Assembly: GCF_014647235.1 (NCBI RefSeq)
Contig: NZ_BMOU01000006.1
Coordinates: 62,001 to 126,000, forward strand
Length of the DNA: 64,000 nt
Direction: 5' to 3'
Source: Haloarcula pellucida
Lineage (GTDB): Archaea; Halobacteriota; Halobacteria; Halobacteriales; Haloarculaceae
Positions 1-8,566 of the stretch are shown here, one piece after another. The stretch's first letter is position 1, and each line of letters begins with the position of its first letter. Below the pieces are notes generated by a model. The model worked only from the letters and a program-made list of their open reading frames with translations, was not told the origin of the DNA and did not search any database. Position numbers and translations under genes: made by a program.

Positions 1-402
1 GCCGGTGCGTACGATGGCGACCGCGACCAGTACCGCGCCGAGGAGTTCATCGACCTCGCTCGACGGGTCGGTTCCGGGAGCAAGAACATCGCAATCACGC
101 CGAAAGACCTCTTCTATCGCCGCCGCAACTACGTGTTCGGACTCGCCTACCTCGGCGGCTCCGGAAGCGTCATCTCCACGTATCGCCTGCAGACGTCCTC
201 GGACGGCGGGTTCTCGAACCGCTCGGCCGGCGAGATTTTCTCCGCACGCGTCCGCAAAGAGGTCGTCCACGAGATCGGCCACACCCTCGGACTGGAACAC
301 TGTGACAACAAGCGCTGTGTGATGAACTTCTCACCGACGGTCCGACAGGTCGACGTCAAGGAGGCGTCGCTGTGTGGCTCCTGCCAGCGGAACGTCCTCT
401 GA
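1..402 (+). CDS. amzA: Archaemetzincin family zinc metalloprotease, 3' part
   Basis: The reading frame is open from the first base, so the N-terminus lies outside the window; 133 residues are visible. They carry the complete archaemetzincin signature: HEIGHTLGLEH (H90, E91, H94, H100) followed by Cys at 101, 106, 125 and 128. The three His bind the catalytic zinc, Glu is the general base, and in the family the four Cys hold a second structural zinc. The family is a predicted soluble aminopeptidase of unclear physiological substrate. No neighbour on this side suggests a pathway. The C-terminal CGSC is intact and the stop is normal, so the visible part looks functional. Confidence 0.93.
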   Translation, partial: AGAYDGDRDQYRAEEFIDLARRVGSGSKNIAITPKDLFYRRRNYVFGLAYLGGSGSVISTYRLQTSSDGGFSNRSAGEIFSARVRKEVVHEIGHTLGLEHCDNKRCVMNFSPTVRQVDVKEASLCGSCQRNVL

Positions 403-484
403 CCGCGGTAACCGCCGGACTGCGACGGTCCTAACGAGTTAGGTAGACCGCCTAATTCCCTCTGGCTCTTCCTCCCGAACGCGA

Positions 485-700
485 ATGAGCAAGAGTCAGT
501 CCAGCGACCGAGTGGCGGAGCTAGGTGACATCTTCGTCTCGGTCACCGGCGATGAATCGGTCACCGAACAACAGGCCGGGGACTCCACCGACCGCGAACT
601 CCGGCCGGACGAGGAGTTCGACCCCGAGGAAGTCGCGGACGGACTCGACGACGCCGTCGCCGGGTCCGAAACCGGCGACACCTCAGACCCCGCGACGTAG
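485..700 (+). CDS. Small acidic hypothetical protein
   Basis: A 71-residue, very acidic protein (Asp/Glu rich throughout, few hydrophobics) that starts MSKSQSSDRV and has no membrane segment or recognisable motif. Composition suggests a disordered haloarchaeal protein. The ATG lies about 35 nt after an AT-rich stretch (CCTAATTCC, 452-460) that could act as a promoter. No function is proposed. It stands alone, between the archaemetzincin gene and a convergent membrane protein gene. Confidence 0.6.
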   Translation: MSKSQSSDRVAELGDIFVSVTGDESVTEQQAGDSTDRELRPDEEFDPEEVADGLDDAVAGSETGDTSDPAT

Positions 701-766
701 CCCGACCACCGCACACCGGCGCGGCCCCACGTGTTCTCCGCCCCTCCTCGAAACGCCCCCGAATGG

Positions 767-1144
767 CTACGTCAGGTTTTCCCGTCGCAGACACGCCTCC
801 GGCAGCGGATAGACGACGCCGAACAGCAGGCGGTTCGCGGCCGTCCCGATGCCCAGTCCGAACAGCAGCGGCGGGAGCACTGCGAGCGGTGTTCCGGGGC
901 CGAGCCACCACAGCACCGCGGCAAATGCGACGATACTCCCCGACAGTCCGACTGTGAGTCCCCAGGTCCCGGCGGCACTCCGGTCGACCGCCGCGAAGAG
1001 GACACTGCCGAACGCGACAGCGACGGCACCGAGCGGCCACGCCGTCGGCCCGTCGAGCGAATACGCTATCAGTGTCGCGGTCACGACGTTCGACGCACCG
1101 ACGAACAGGTCTCGGGCGACGACCGCGCGTTCGCTACGTGCCAT
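767..1144 (-). CDS. Hypothetical multi-pass membrane protein
   Basis: A 125-residue protein with four likely hydrophobic segments (about residues 15-30, 36-52, 62-84 and 86-110) and a basic N-terminus, MARSERAVVAR. It is not recognised. It lies 41 nt downstream of the RLI/ABCE1 gene on the same strand, so it may be the distal gene of that transcript. It could be a small haloarchaeal-specific inner membrane protein; no catalytic or transport motif is visible. Confidence 0.65.
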   Translation of the reverse strand: MARSERAVVARDLFVGASNVVTATLIAYSLDGPTAWPLGAVAVAFGSVLFAAVDRSAAGTWGLTVGLSGSIVAFAAVLWWLGPGTPLAVLPPLLFGLGIGTAANRLLFGVVYPLPEACLRRENLT

Positions 1145-1185
1145 GCTGTCGGGATGTCGGGGCCGGCTCTAAAATAAGTAGCCGT

Positions 1186-3024
1186 TCAGGTGTCGTCGGG
1201 CGAGTAGTAGTACTCGCCCGCGTTCTTCTGCTTGCGGTCGAGTTGGGACCCGGGCTTGTTGATGCGCGGCCGGGAGGTCCGCTCGTCGCGGCGGAACGTG
1301 ATGTCGAGGTTCGAGAGGAACTCGTTCATCCCCTCGCGCATCCCCTGTGGCGGTGCGGCGCGCCCGTTCTTCGCGGGTTCGCCCTCGAAGACGAGCAAGC
1401 GGTCCGCGAGCAGGTCGATCATGTAGATGTCGTGGTCGATGACCATCGCCGTCGCGTCGTGGTTCTCGGCGTAGCGCCGAATCGCGGAGGTGGCCAGCAC
1501 CCGCTGTTCGACGTCGAGGTGGGCCGACGGTTCGTCCAGCAGGTAGAGGTCGGCGTCCTTCGAGAGACACGCCGCGATGGCGACGCGCTGGCGCTCACCG
1601 CCCGAGAGATCAGTCAACTGCTGCTCCATCACCGCGTCCAGTTGGAGGGGCTGGGCGATTTCGGTGTTCCAGTAGGAGGTGCCGAAGTCGTCCGTGATCG
1701 AGGCGAGGAACGCGTCGACGCGCATCGGCTGGTCGATCTCGATGTACTGGGGTTTGTAGGCGATGTCGAGGCTCGTGTCGACCGACCCCGTGCTTGGTTC
1801 GAGGCGCCCGGCGAGCATCTTCGCGAACGTCGACTTCCCGATGCCGTTCGGGCCGACGACGCCCAGTACTTCGCTCTCGCGGATGGTGCCGGCGTCGACC
1901 GACAGCGAGAACTCGCCCTCGCCGTAGCTCTTCTGGAGGTCCGGGTACTCGATGACCACGTCGCCGGTCGAGGCGGTCCGCGGAGCGTGTTCCTCGAACT
2001 CGATTTCGGTCTGCCGGATGCGCATGTTCTCGTTCTCCAGATACCCGGAGAGGTACTCGTTGATGCCGTTCTTCGTGGATTTCGGCGAGGTGATGATACC
2101 GAACGCGCCGGGCGACCCGTAGGCGACGTTGATGTTGTCTGCCAGCAGGTCGAGGATGGCGAGGTCGTGTTCGACGACGAGCATCGAGCGGTCGCCCTCC
2201 TCGGCGAGTTCCCGGATGAGGCGCGCGGCGGTCATCCGCTGGCCGATGTCCAGATACGGCGTAATCTCGTCGAGGAAGTAGAAGTCCGCATCGCGGGCGA
2301 GCGTCGCCACCAGCGCCACTCGCTGGAGTTCACCGCCCGAGAGGTCGCCGATGTGGTTGTCGACGACGGGGCCGATGCCTGTGCGCTCGACGAGGTAGTC
2401 CAGTTCGCCGCGCTCGTCGGTCTGTTCGAGCAGTTCGCGGGCCTTCCCGTCGAACTGGTCGGGGATGCGGTCGACGTACTGTGGCTTGCGAGCCACGTCG
2501 ACGTCGCCGTCGCGCATGTCTTCGAGGTAGTCCTGCAGGGCCGTCCCGCGGTACTCGTCGAGAATCTCGTCCCAGCCGGGCTCTTGGCCGTACTGCCCGA
2601 GGTTGGGTGCCATCTCGTCGGCGAGGATGCGAACGGCGGTGGTCTTCCCGATGCCGTTCGGGCCGAGAATCCCGGTGACCTGCCCCTCCTGTGGCGTGGG
2701 CAGGCCGTACAGGGCGAAGGCGTTCTCGCCGTAGCGGTGGACCGGGTCGTCGGTCAGTTCCTGCGGGAGGTTGATGATCTCGATGGCGTCGAACGGGCAC
2801 TTGTTGACGCAGATACCGCAGGACTCACCGAGACAGATCTCCTCGGAGATGCGGACCTGGTCGGGTTTCCCCTCGAACTCCTCGTCTTCCTCGTAGGCCT
2901 CGCCACGCTTGACGATGCACTCTTTCCCGCTCCGGTTGGGCGGGCAGTAGTTCATACACTCGTAGTTACAGCGGTCGGGCTGACACCTATCTAAGTCGAC
3001 GACCGCGATGCTGTCCTCCGCCAT
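1186..3024 (-). CDS. rli: Ribosome recycling / translation initiation ATPase RLI (ABCE1)
   Basis: A 612-residue twin-ABC ATPase that splits ribosomes after termination and works with initiation factors in the cytoplasm. The N-terminal ferredoxin-like domain carries two sets of four cysteines (C14, C19, C23, C27 and C64, C69, C72, C76) for two [4Fe-4S] clusters. Nucleotide-binding domain 1 has Walker A GPNGIGKTT (about 121-129) and signature LSGGELQR; domain 2 has a second GPNGIGKST and LSGGERQR. The length matches the family. The start at MAEDSIAVVD is chosen because the canonical N-terminus begins there; the longer frame upstream runs into the EMC6-like gene. It follows that gene after only 2 nt, so the two are probably co-transcribed. 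Confidence 0.98.
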   Translation of the reverse strand: MAEDSIAVVDLDRCQPDRCNYECMNYCPPNRSGKECIVKRGEAYEEDEEFEGKPDQVRISEEICLGESCGICVNKCPFDAIEIINLPQELTDDPVHRYGENAFALYGLPTPQEGQVTGILGPNGIGKTTAVRILADEMAPNLGQYGQEPGWDEILDEYRGTALQDYLEDMRDGDVDVARKPQYVDRIPDQFDGKARELLEQTDERGELDYLVERTGIGPVVDNHIGDLSGGELQRVALVATLARDADFYFLDEITPYLDIGQRMTAARLIRELAEEGDRSMLVVEHDLAILDLLADNINVAYGSPGAFGIITSPKSTKNGINEYLSGYLENENMRIRQTEIEFEEHAPRTASTGDVVIEYPDLQKSYGEGEFSLSVDAGTIRESEVLGVVGPNGIGKSTFAKMLAGRLEPSTGSVDTSLDIAYKPQYIEIDQPMRVDAFLASITDDFGTSYWNTEIAQPLQLDAVMEQQLTDLSGGERQRVAIAACLSKDADLYLLDEPSAHLDVEQRVLATSAIRRYAENHDATAMVIDHDIYMIDLLADRLLVFEGEPAKNGRAAPPQGMREGMNEFLSNLDITFRRDERTSRPRINKPGSQLDRKQKNAGEYYYSPDDT

Positions 3025-3026
3025 CG

Positions 3027-3323
3027 TTACACTCCGGCGGTCAGCAGAATACCCCACGAGACGAACCAGAGCGCGAAGGTCATGAACGCGACGTAGAGGA
3101 CGTCCTTCGTCGAGAGGTCGTCCGGTCCGATACCGATCACCCGGAGTACCGGGAACTGTGCGAGGACGGCGGCCGCCACGACGAGGACGCCGGTGACGTC
3201 CGTCGCGCTTGCCGCGACAGCGTTCGAGACGAACGCCGCCGCGATGCCCGCAACGGCCGTGATGGTTGTGACGGTGAGTCCCCGCATGTGGGAACTCATG
3301 CCGTCCGCCGTATCCGTAGCCAT
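3027..3323 (-). CDS. EMC6-like small membrane protein
   Basis: A 98-residue protein beginning MATDTADGMSS, with three hydrophobic segments (about 15-37, 41-58 and 78-97). Its size, topology and position directly before rli match proteins annotated as EMC6-like in haloarchaea. The eukaryotic EMC6 is a subunit of the membrane-protein insertase EMC; a matching role here is inferred only. The gene ends 2 nt before the rli start, which implies co-transcription and perhaps a link between translation and membrane insertion. The family assignment rests on context and topology, not on a sharp motif. Confidence 0.72.
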   Translation of the reverse strand: MATDTADGMSSHMRGLTVTTITAVAGIAAAFVSNAVAASATDVTGVLVVAAAVLAQFPVLRVIGIGPDDLSTKDVLYVAFMTFALWFVSWGILLTAGV

Positions 3324-3450
3324 ACCCAGTACTGGACTACGCTTCACCAAAAGGGGCGCGGTTCCAGTACCGCTCGGTCCCGATGGAGCCACGCCGACCG
3401 AGTCGACAGTTCCGCCGTGAGCGCCGGTCTGGCGAACGGACTCCTCAATC

Positions 3451-3456
3451 TTTATG
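3451..3456 (+). promoter_or_regulatory. Candidate TATA box of the winged-helix gene
   Basis: TTTATG sits 26-31 nt before the ATG at 3482, the spacing expected for a leaderless or near-leaderless haloarchaeal transcript. The preceding CTCAATC is purine-poor, so a BRE is not obvious. Confidence 0.45.
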
Positions 3457-3481
3457 CATCCGGCGCCACTCGGTGCAGGTA

Positions 3482-3748
3482 ATGACGGAATCCGATGGGG
3501 AGGCCATCGCAGACCTTCCACCGAGCGCGAAGCTCGTCTACAAGGTGCTGGAATACGACGGGCCGCTCACCCAGAAGGGCATCGTGGAGGAGTCGATGCT
3601 CTCCGCGCGTACGGTCCGCTACGCTCTCGAACGGCTCGACGAAGTCGGTGTCATCGAAGAGGACGTCTACTTCGCCGACGCCCGACAGAATCTCTACGAA
3701 ATAACCGACCAACCGGCCGAACAGGCCGACGCCGCGGTCTCGGACTGA
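3482..3748 (+). CDS. Winged helix-turn-helix DNA-binding protein (MarR/TrmB-like)
   Basis: An 88-residue protein made almost entirely of one winged-helix domain. It shows the order LPPSAKLVYKVLEYDGPLTQ, a recognition-helix region (SARTVRYALERLDEVG) and a wing ending in an aromatic strand (NLYEI). It has no ligand-binding domain. Such stand-alone domains in haloarchaea act as transcription regulators or as sulfate-assimilation-style helper proteins; the target here is unknown. It is divergent from the EMC6-like/rli pair and convergent with two zinc-ribbon genes. The start is chosen for the candidate TATA box about 30 nt upstream. Confidence 0.85.
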   Translation: MTESDGEAIADLPPSAKLVYKVLEYDGPLTQKGIVEESMLSARTVRYALERLDEVGVIEEDVYFADARQNLYEITDQPAEQADAAVSD

Positions 3749-3749
3749 C

Positions 3750-3887
3750 TCACCGACTGGCTTCTCTCACCCCGTATCCACAGGCCGGGCAGTTCTGACG
3801 CTCGTCGTCGAAGGTGAGGCCACACAGCCCACACTCGTAGGTCGCCCGCCGCCGAAATCGTGATTGTAGCCGCTGTCGGATGCTCAT
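3750..3887 (-). CDS. 45-residue zinc-ribbon protein
   Basis: A very short gene read directly from the sequence: MSIRQRLQSRFRRRATYECG and onward to a TGA at 3750-3752. It has two CxxC knuckles (C19/C22 and C33/C36) in the rubredoxin-like pattern CGLCG ... CPACG, preceded by an Arg-rich N-terminus that could contact nucleic acid. It lies 7 nt downstream of another two-knuckle gene on the same strand, and the pair looks like an operon. Function unknown. The intact zinc ligands, the coding-type base composition and the tight spacing argue that it is real. Confidence 0.7.
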   Translation of the reverse strand: MSIRQRLQSRFRRRATYECGLCGLTFDDERQNCPACGYGVREASR

Positions 3888-3894
3888 CGTGGCT

Positions 3895-4059
3895 TCACGC
3901 GAGTTCACCGCAGGTCCGACAGCGGGGCCGACCCGCGGCCGGGTCGAACGCCAGCGCTATCTCCCGACAGTACCGGCAGTATCTGTCCTCGATGCCGAAC
4001 TGCGCGTCGTCAGTCGTCTCGTGACGGGTCGTCGCTGTCTGTCCGTTGCTCAGTTCCAT
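3895..4059 (-). CDS. 54-residue zinc-ribbon protein
   Basis: A short gene starting MELSNGQTATTRHETTDDAQ and ending RTCGELA. It has zinc knuckles C28xxC31 (YCRYC) and C47xxC50 (CRTC). A TTTAGTA element at about 4083-4090 on the coding strand lies some 25-30 nt before the ATG, so the transcript could be leaderless. It is followed after 7 nt by the second zinc-ribbon gene. Haloarchaea encode many such microproteins, some of which affect growth or biofilm; no specific role can be given here. Confidence 0.68.
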   Translation of the reverse strand: MELSNGQTATTRHETTDDAQFGIEDRYCRYCREIALAFDPAAGRPRCRTCGELA

Positions 4060-4335
4060 GTCAACACGAAGCACGAACGTCTACTAAAGCTCTATGGGCA
4101 TACGTCCCGTAATATCCTTATATTCTACCACACCTTCTTCTATCTGGCATTTGGGGTGGGCCAATAACCTTGAAAATGAGGGAATAATTAGCTGTATGTG
4201 GTATTTGCATATCGTCTTCTACACCGGCCGTCGACGCACCACGCCCGGCGCGACCGCTCGACAGTCAGATACGGGACGGGTACCGACCCCGTATCCACGC
4301 GGAGGTTTTTGGTCGCCAGCGGCATAGCGACGGAC
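4060..4335. promoter_or_regulatory. AT-rich divergent intergenic region (zinc-ribbon pair / moeA)
   Basis: 276 nt without a gene, clearly richer in A+T than the surroundings between about 4080 and 4210. It holds the inverted repeat AATAT-CCTT-ATATT (4111-4124). Read on the minus strand this gives GAATATAAGGAT, a 12-mer that recurs at 40185-40196 upstream of the symporter gene. Promoters for both flanking genes must lie here; the moeA side shows only a weak T-rich element (about 4306-4311). Confidence 0.4.
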
Positions 4336-5553
4336 ATGAGCGACGAGGCCCGGCGGACGGAGGGATTCAAACAGCGCACACGAGTCGAGTCGGCCCGGGA
4401 GACGCTACTGGACGCCGTGACACCGCACGACAGGACCGAGCGCGTCCCGCTCAGGGACGCCGACGAACGTGTCATCGCGACAGACGTGGGGGCCGCACGC
4501 CCAGTCCCGCACTACCAGCGGGCGGCGATGGACGGCTACGCGGTCCGGGCCGCGGACACGTTCGGCGCCAGCGACCGCTCGCCCGAGCAGTTGCGCGTCG
4601 CCGAGGACGTGGGGCCGGGCACCGCCAGTCGGGTCCACACCGGGAGCGAACTGCCGGCCGGTGCCGACGCCGTCGTGATGGTCGAGGACACCGACCGGCA
4701 GGGCGAGTCGCTGACCGTCTTCGACGCCGTTGCGGGCGGCGAGAACGTCGCGCCCGTCGGCGAGGACGTCGAGGCGGACCAGACGCTGTACGAGGCCGGC
4801 CACCGTCTCAGGCCCTCGGACCTCGGCCTGCTGAAGTCCGTCGGACTGGACGCCGTCGAGGTGTACGAGCGACCGCGGGTCAGCGTGATTCCGACCGGCG
4901 AAGAACTCGTACAGGACGACCCCGACCCCGGCGAAGTCGTCGAGACGAACGGCCAGACGGTCACCCAGTACGTCGAGCGCTGGGGCGGCGAGGCCACCTA
5001 TCGCGACGTGGTCTCTGACGACGAAGACGCCCTCAGAGCGGCCGTCGAGGGCGACCTCGACCACGACGTGGTGGTGACCACCGGCGGGTCCTCGGTGGGC
5101 GAACGCGACCTCATCCCCGAGGTGGTCGACGAGTTGGGCGAGGTGCTGGTCCACGGCGTCGCGCTGAAGCCCGGTCACCCGGTCGCGCTGGGCCGCGTCG
5201 CGGACACGCCGGTCCTCATGCTCCCGGGGTATCCCGTCGCGTGCATCGTCAACGCCGTCCAGTTCCTCCGGCCGACGCTCGAACGCGCGGGCCACCTCCC
5301 GACGAGGGGCCCGCCGACGACCGACGCGCGGTTGACGCGCAAGGTGGTCAGCGGCCCGGGCACCCGGACGTACGTGCGCGTCCAGTTGGGCGAGGACGAC
5401 GAGGGCGTCACGGCGACGCCGACACGTGCCAGTGGCTCCGGCGTCCTCTCCAGCGTCGCCCTCGCAGACGGCTGGGTCGTCGTCCCCGAGCGCCGGGAGG
5501 GGTACGACGCCGGTGAGACGGTCCCCGTCGAGAACTGGGAGGCCTCGCGATGA
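4336..5553 (+). CDS. moeA: Molybdopterin molybdenumtransferase MoeA
   Basis: A 405-residue cytoplasmic enzyme that inserts molybdate (or tungstate) into adenylylated molybdopterin, the last common step of Mo/W cofactor synthesis. It has the MoeA landmarks in order: the N-terminal helices, AAMDGYAVRAADTFGAS (about 63-79), the PTGEEL loop, the TTGGSSVGERD nucleotide-binding-like motif, the GVALKPGHP loop, and the C-terminal beta-barrel domain IV. The start at MSDEARRTEG is supported by family length; the longer upstream frame has no such sequence. The TGA overlaps the next start (ATGA), so it is coupled to a second, fused moeA. Confidence 0.96.
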   Translation: MSDEARRTEGFKQRTRVESARETLLDAVTPHDRTERVPLRDADERVIATDVGAARPVPHYQRAAMDGYAVRAADTFGASDRSPEQLRVAEDVGPGTASRVHTGSELPAGADAVVMVEDTDRQGESLTVFDAVAGGENVAPVGEDVEADQTLYEAGHRLRPSDLGLLKSVGLDAVEVYERPRVSVIPTGEELVQDDPDPGEVVETNGQTVTQYVERWGGEATYRDVVSDDEDALRAAVEGDLDHDVVVTTGGSSVGERDLIPEVVDELGEVLVHGVALKPGHPVALGRVADTPVLMLPGYPVACIVNAVQFLRPTLERAGHLPTRGPPTTDARLTRKVVSGPGTRTYVRVQLGEDDEGVTATPTRASGSGVLSSVALADGWVVVPERREGYDAGETVPVENWEASR

Positions 5554-7391
5554 GCGACCGACGGGAGTTCCGCGACCTCGCGCCGCCCGAGGAGGCCCAC
5601 GAGACGCTGGCGGGTCTCGACCTCACGCCCGACCCGGAGCGCGTGCCGCTCGCCGAGGCCCGCGACCGCGTCCTCGCGGAGCGCGTCGACGCCGAACTGG
5701 ACGTGCCGGGGTTCGACCGCGCGAGCATGGACGGCTACGCGGTCCGGGCGGCCGACACCTTCGGCGCGGACGAGGCCGACCCGGTGACGATGCCTCTCGT
5801 CGGCGCGGTCCACGCCGGTGAGGAACCCGAGGTGACCGTCGAGGAGGGGACCGTCGTCGAGATCTCTACCGGCGCGGTGATGCCCGAGGGCGCCGACGCC
5901 GTGGTGATGGTCGAACGCACCACCGAAGTCGAGGACGGCGTCGAGATTCGGACCGCCGTCGCGCCCGGCGACAACGTGATGTTGGCGGGCGCGGACATCG
6001 CCGCCGGCGCGCGGGCGCTCGGCCCCGGCACCAGAATCACGCCCCGAGAGATCGGCCTGCTGTCGGCGCTGGGCGTCGACGAGGTACCGGTCCGCGGGAC
6101 GCCCACCGTCGGCATCGTCTCGACGGGCGACGAACTGGTCCGGCCGGGCGAGTCGCTGGACAGCGCGGCCGGCGAGATATACGACGTCAACAGCTACACG
6201 CTCGCCGCGGCCGTCGAGGAGGCCGGCGGCGACCCGGTGCTGTACCCCCACGCCGGCGACGACTACGAGGAGATGGAGCGGTTGCTCCACGAGGCCGCCG
6301 ACGAGTGTGACCTCGTCCTCTCCTCCGGGTCGACGAGCGCCAGTGCCGTCGACGTCATCTACCGCGTCATCGAGGACCGCGGCGAACTCCTCTTACACGG
6401 CGTGGCGGTCAAGCCCGGCAAGCCGATGCTCGTCGGCACCGTCGGCGAGTCGGCCTACGTCGGTCTTCCGGGATATCCCATCTCGGCGCTGACCATCTTC
6501 CGGGTGTTCGTCGCGCCGGTGATTCGCGAGGCGGCCGGGCGCGAGGCACCCGCGACGGCGACGGTCACGGGCGAGATGGCCGTCACCGAACGGTACAGCG
6601 AGGGTCGCCACCGCCTCATGCCCGTCGGCCTCGTCGCGGACGGCGACGGGAACCTGCTCGTCTACCCGGTCGACAAGGGGAGCGGCGCGACCACCAGCCT
6701 CGTGGACGCCGACGGCACCGTCACCGTCCCCGCGGACACCGACTACCTCGGCGAGGGCGAGACGGTCGAAGTGGACCTCTTCTCCCCGGACGTGCGCCCG
6801 CCGACCCTGCTCGGCGTCGGCGAAGACGACCCCACCCTCGCCCGACTACTGGACGACGTGGACCGCCCGCGCTACCTCCCGGTCGGGACGACGGAGGGAC
6901 TGCGCCGTCTCGGGGACGGCACGCCGGACATCGCTGTCGCGGCCGGCCCGGCCGAACCGCCGAAGGCAGCCGTCAACGTCGGCGACTGGGAGCGCGACTG
7001 GGGCCTCGTCGTCGCCCCCGACGCCGACGTGGACTCGCTCGCGACCCTCGTCGACGGCGAGTGGCGGTTCGTCAACCGCGATACGGCGTCGGGTCTGCGG
7101 CGGAGTTTCGACGACGCGCTGGCCGCCCTCGCCGAGGAGCGCGACACGGACCGCGCGACGGTCGCCGAGGCTATCGACGGCTACGAACTGACGACGAAGG
7201 CCCACGAGAGCCCCGCCCGGAAGGTCGCCGCCGGGCAGGCGGACGCGGGGCTGGGACTCCGGTCGACCGCGGAGAAACTCGGGCTGGAGTACGTCTCACT
7301 GGGGACCCAGCAGGTCCGGGTCCTCGCCAACGCCGACCGGACGGAGAAAGAGGGCGTCCTCGCGCTCGGGCGCGCCATCGAGGGCCTGTAG
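5550..7391 (+). CDS. MoeA fused to a periplasmic-binding-protein-like domain
   Basis: 613 residues. The first 400 or so are a complete MoeA: ASMDGYAVRAADTFGAD, VSTGDELVRPGESL, LSSGSTSASAVD, GVAVKPGKPMLVG and domain IV. The last 200 residues (from about RPPTLLGVGEDD) form a PBP-like or LysR-substrate-type domain, and the combined architecture is known in archaea as a MoeA/LysR-type fusion. The second domain probably senses or delivers oxyanion or ligand; this is inferred. It overlaps the upstream moeA by 4 nt. Two MoeA paralogs in one operon could divide labour between molybdenum and tungsten, which suits the AOR genes nearby. Confidence 0.95.
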   Translation: MSDRREFRDLAPPEEAHETLAGLDLTPDPERVPLAEARDRVLAERVDAELDVPGFDRASMDGYAVRAADTFGADEADPVTMPLVGAVHAGEEPEVTVEEGTVVEISTGAVMPEGADAVVMVERTTEVEDGVEIRTAVAPGDNVMLAGADIAAGARALGPGTRITPREIGLLSALGVDEVPVRGTPTVGIVSTGDELVRPGESLDSAAGEIYDVNSYTLAAAVEEAGGDPVLYPHAGDDYEEMERLLHEAADECDLVLSSGSTSASAVDVIYRVIEDRGELLLHGVAVKPGKPMLVGTVGESAYVGLPGYPISALTIFRVFVAPVIREAAGREAPATATVTGEMAVTERYSEGRHRLMPVGLVADGDGNLLVYPVDKGSGATTSLVDADGTVTVPADTDYLGEGETVEVDLFSPDVRPPTLLGVGEDDPTLARLLDDVDRPRYLPVGTTEGLRRLGDGTPDIAVAAGPAEPPKAAVNVGDWERDWGLVVAPDADVDSLATLVDGEWRFVNRDTASGLRRSFDDALAALAEERDTDRATVAEAIDGYELTTKAHESPARKVAAGQADAGLGLRSTAEKLGLEYVSLGTQQVRVLANADRTEKEGVLALGRAIEGL

Positions 7392-7392
7392 C

Positions 7393-8457
7393 TCAGTCCT
7401 CGTCGGCGTACTCGTAGGGTGCGCGGTCCCCCTCGCTGTCCATGTAGGCCTCGTTGAACTCCCAGTCGCCGTCCTCGCCCTCTATCATGTACTCGCCGTA
7501 GTAGGGGACCCGCTCGGCGACGGTCTTGCGGAAGGCCTCGCGCATCGATTCTCTGGTCTCGCCGATGGCGACGAGGTCGTCGTTCCGGTTCAGACAGCCC
7601 TTGAGGTAGCCGTCGTGGGTGAGCCGGACCCGGTGGCAGTTCGCACAGAACTCGGCGTTGCCGACGGGGTCGACGATTTCGACCATCCCGAGGCCGCTGC
7701 CGTCGGTGGCCGCGCGTGCGGCGCCGGTCTCTTCGACCGTCGCGTCCTCGTCTGCCTCGCTGCTGACGAAGTAGCGCCGGCGGTCGTGCATTTCGCGCGT
7801 CTCGACGTGGTCGGCCCGGTCTTCGAGCCAGTCGTGGACGCGTTGGATGTCGATGGCCCACTCGGGGTGGCCCGCCAGTTCCGGCATGTACTCGATGAGT
7901 TGCAGTTGGAGGCCGTCGTTCTCGGCGACGTGGTCGACCATCCCCGGGACGTATCCCGCGGTCGGTTCGAACACGACCATGTTGAGTTTTACCGGGGCGA
8001 GACCGGCGTCCAGCGCCGCCTCGACCCCCTCTAAGACCCGCTCGTAGGCTCCGCTCTGGGTCAGTTCGGCGAACGCGTCCCTGTCCAGCGCGTCCTGTGA
8101 GACGTTGACCCGTTCGAGGCCCGCTTCGACGAGCCCCTCGGCACGACCCGGGAGGAAGGTGCCGTTGGTCGTCATCGATACCTCCATCTCGTCTGGCGCG
8201 CGCCGGACTATCTCCTCTAGGTCGTCCCGGAGCATCGGCTCTCCGCCGGTGAGCTTCACGGCCTCGACGTCGAACTCCCTGGCGACTTCGAGGAACTGCA
8301 CGACGTGGTCCGTCGACAGTTCGTCGTCCTGCGGGTCCATCGGACCGCGGGTGTCGCCGAGTCCCTCGTTGTGACAGTAGACGCAGTCGAAGTTACACCG
8401 GTCGGTCAGCGAGACGCGGACCCCCGAGACCTCGCGACCGAACTCGTCTTCGAGCAT
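7393..8457 (-). CDS. moaA: GTP 3',8-cyclase MoaA
   Basis: A 354-residue radical-SAM enzyme that starts molybdopterin synthesis by converting GTP to 3',8-cyclo-GTP. The N-terminal SAM cluster motif is CNFDCVYC (C21, C25, C28), with the GGEP motif at 71-74. The C-terminal substrate cluster cysteines C271, C274 and C288 are present (CANC ... GCLN). An Asp/Glu/Ala-rich insertion (about 233-255) precedes the second cluster. It is convergent with the fused moeA (1 nt between stops) and divergent from the YqeC-like gene. A palindrome and a TATA box precede the start. Confidence 0.97.
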   Translation of the reverse strand: MLEDEFGREVSGVRVSLTDRCNFDCVYCHNEGLGDTRGPMDPQDDELSTDHVVQFLEVAREFDVEAVKLTGGEPMLRDDLEEIVRRAPDEMEVSMTTNGTFLPGRAEGLVEAGLERVNVSQDALDRDAFAELTQSGAYERVLEGVEAALDAGLAPVKLNMVVFEPTAGYVPGMVDHVAENDGLQLQLIEYMPELAGHPEWAIDIQRVHDWLEDRADHVETREMHDRRRYFVSSEADEDATVEETGAARAATDGSGLGMVEIVDPVGNAEFCANCHRVRLTHDGYLKGCLNRNDDLVAIGETRESMREAFRKTVAERVPYYGEYMIEGEDGDWEFNEAYMDSEGDRAPYEYADED

Positions 8458-8466
8458 TTGCTTGTC

Positions 8467-8492
8467 GAGTGTTCACACTCCGCGGATTTAAA
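8467..8492 (-). promoter_or_regulatory. moaA promoter with palindromic operator candidate
   Basis: On the minus strand TTTAAAT (8486-8492) is a good TATA box about 30 nt before the moaA ATG. Between it and the start codon lies the perfect palindrome GAGTGT-TC-ACACTC (8467-8480), which would overlap the transcription start. This is a typical place for a repressor site, or the 5' end could fold into a hairpin. Confidence 0.5.
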
Positions 8493-8566
8493 GGGTCGTT
8501 TTGTAGGCCGAACCTAGCGACGGCGACGGGGGAAGCGTTTTCAGCCACGACCTCGCCTGCTAGGGC

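Noticed and set aside
1072-2994. 640-codon open frame on the plus strand opposite the RLI gene
   Set aside because: It lies entirely antisense to a complete, motif-bearing ABCE1 gene; long antisense frames are expected at this GC content.
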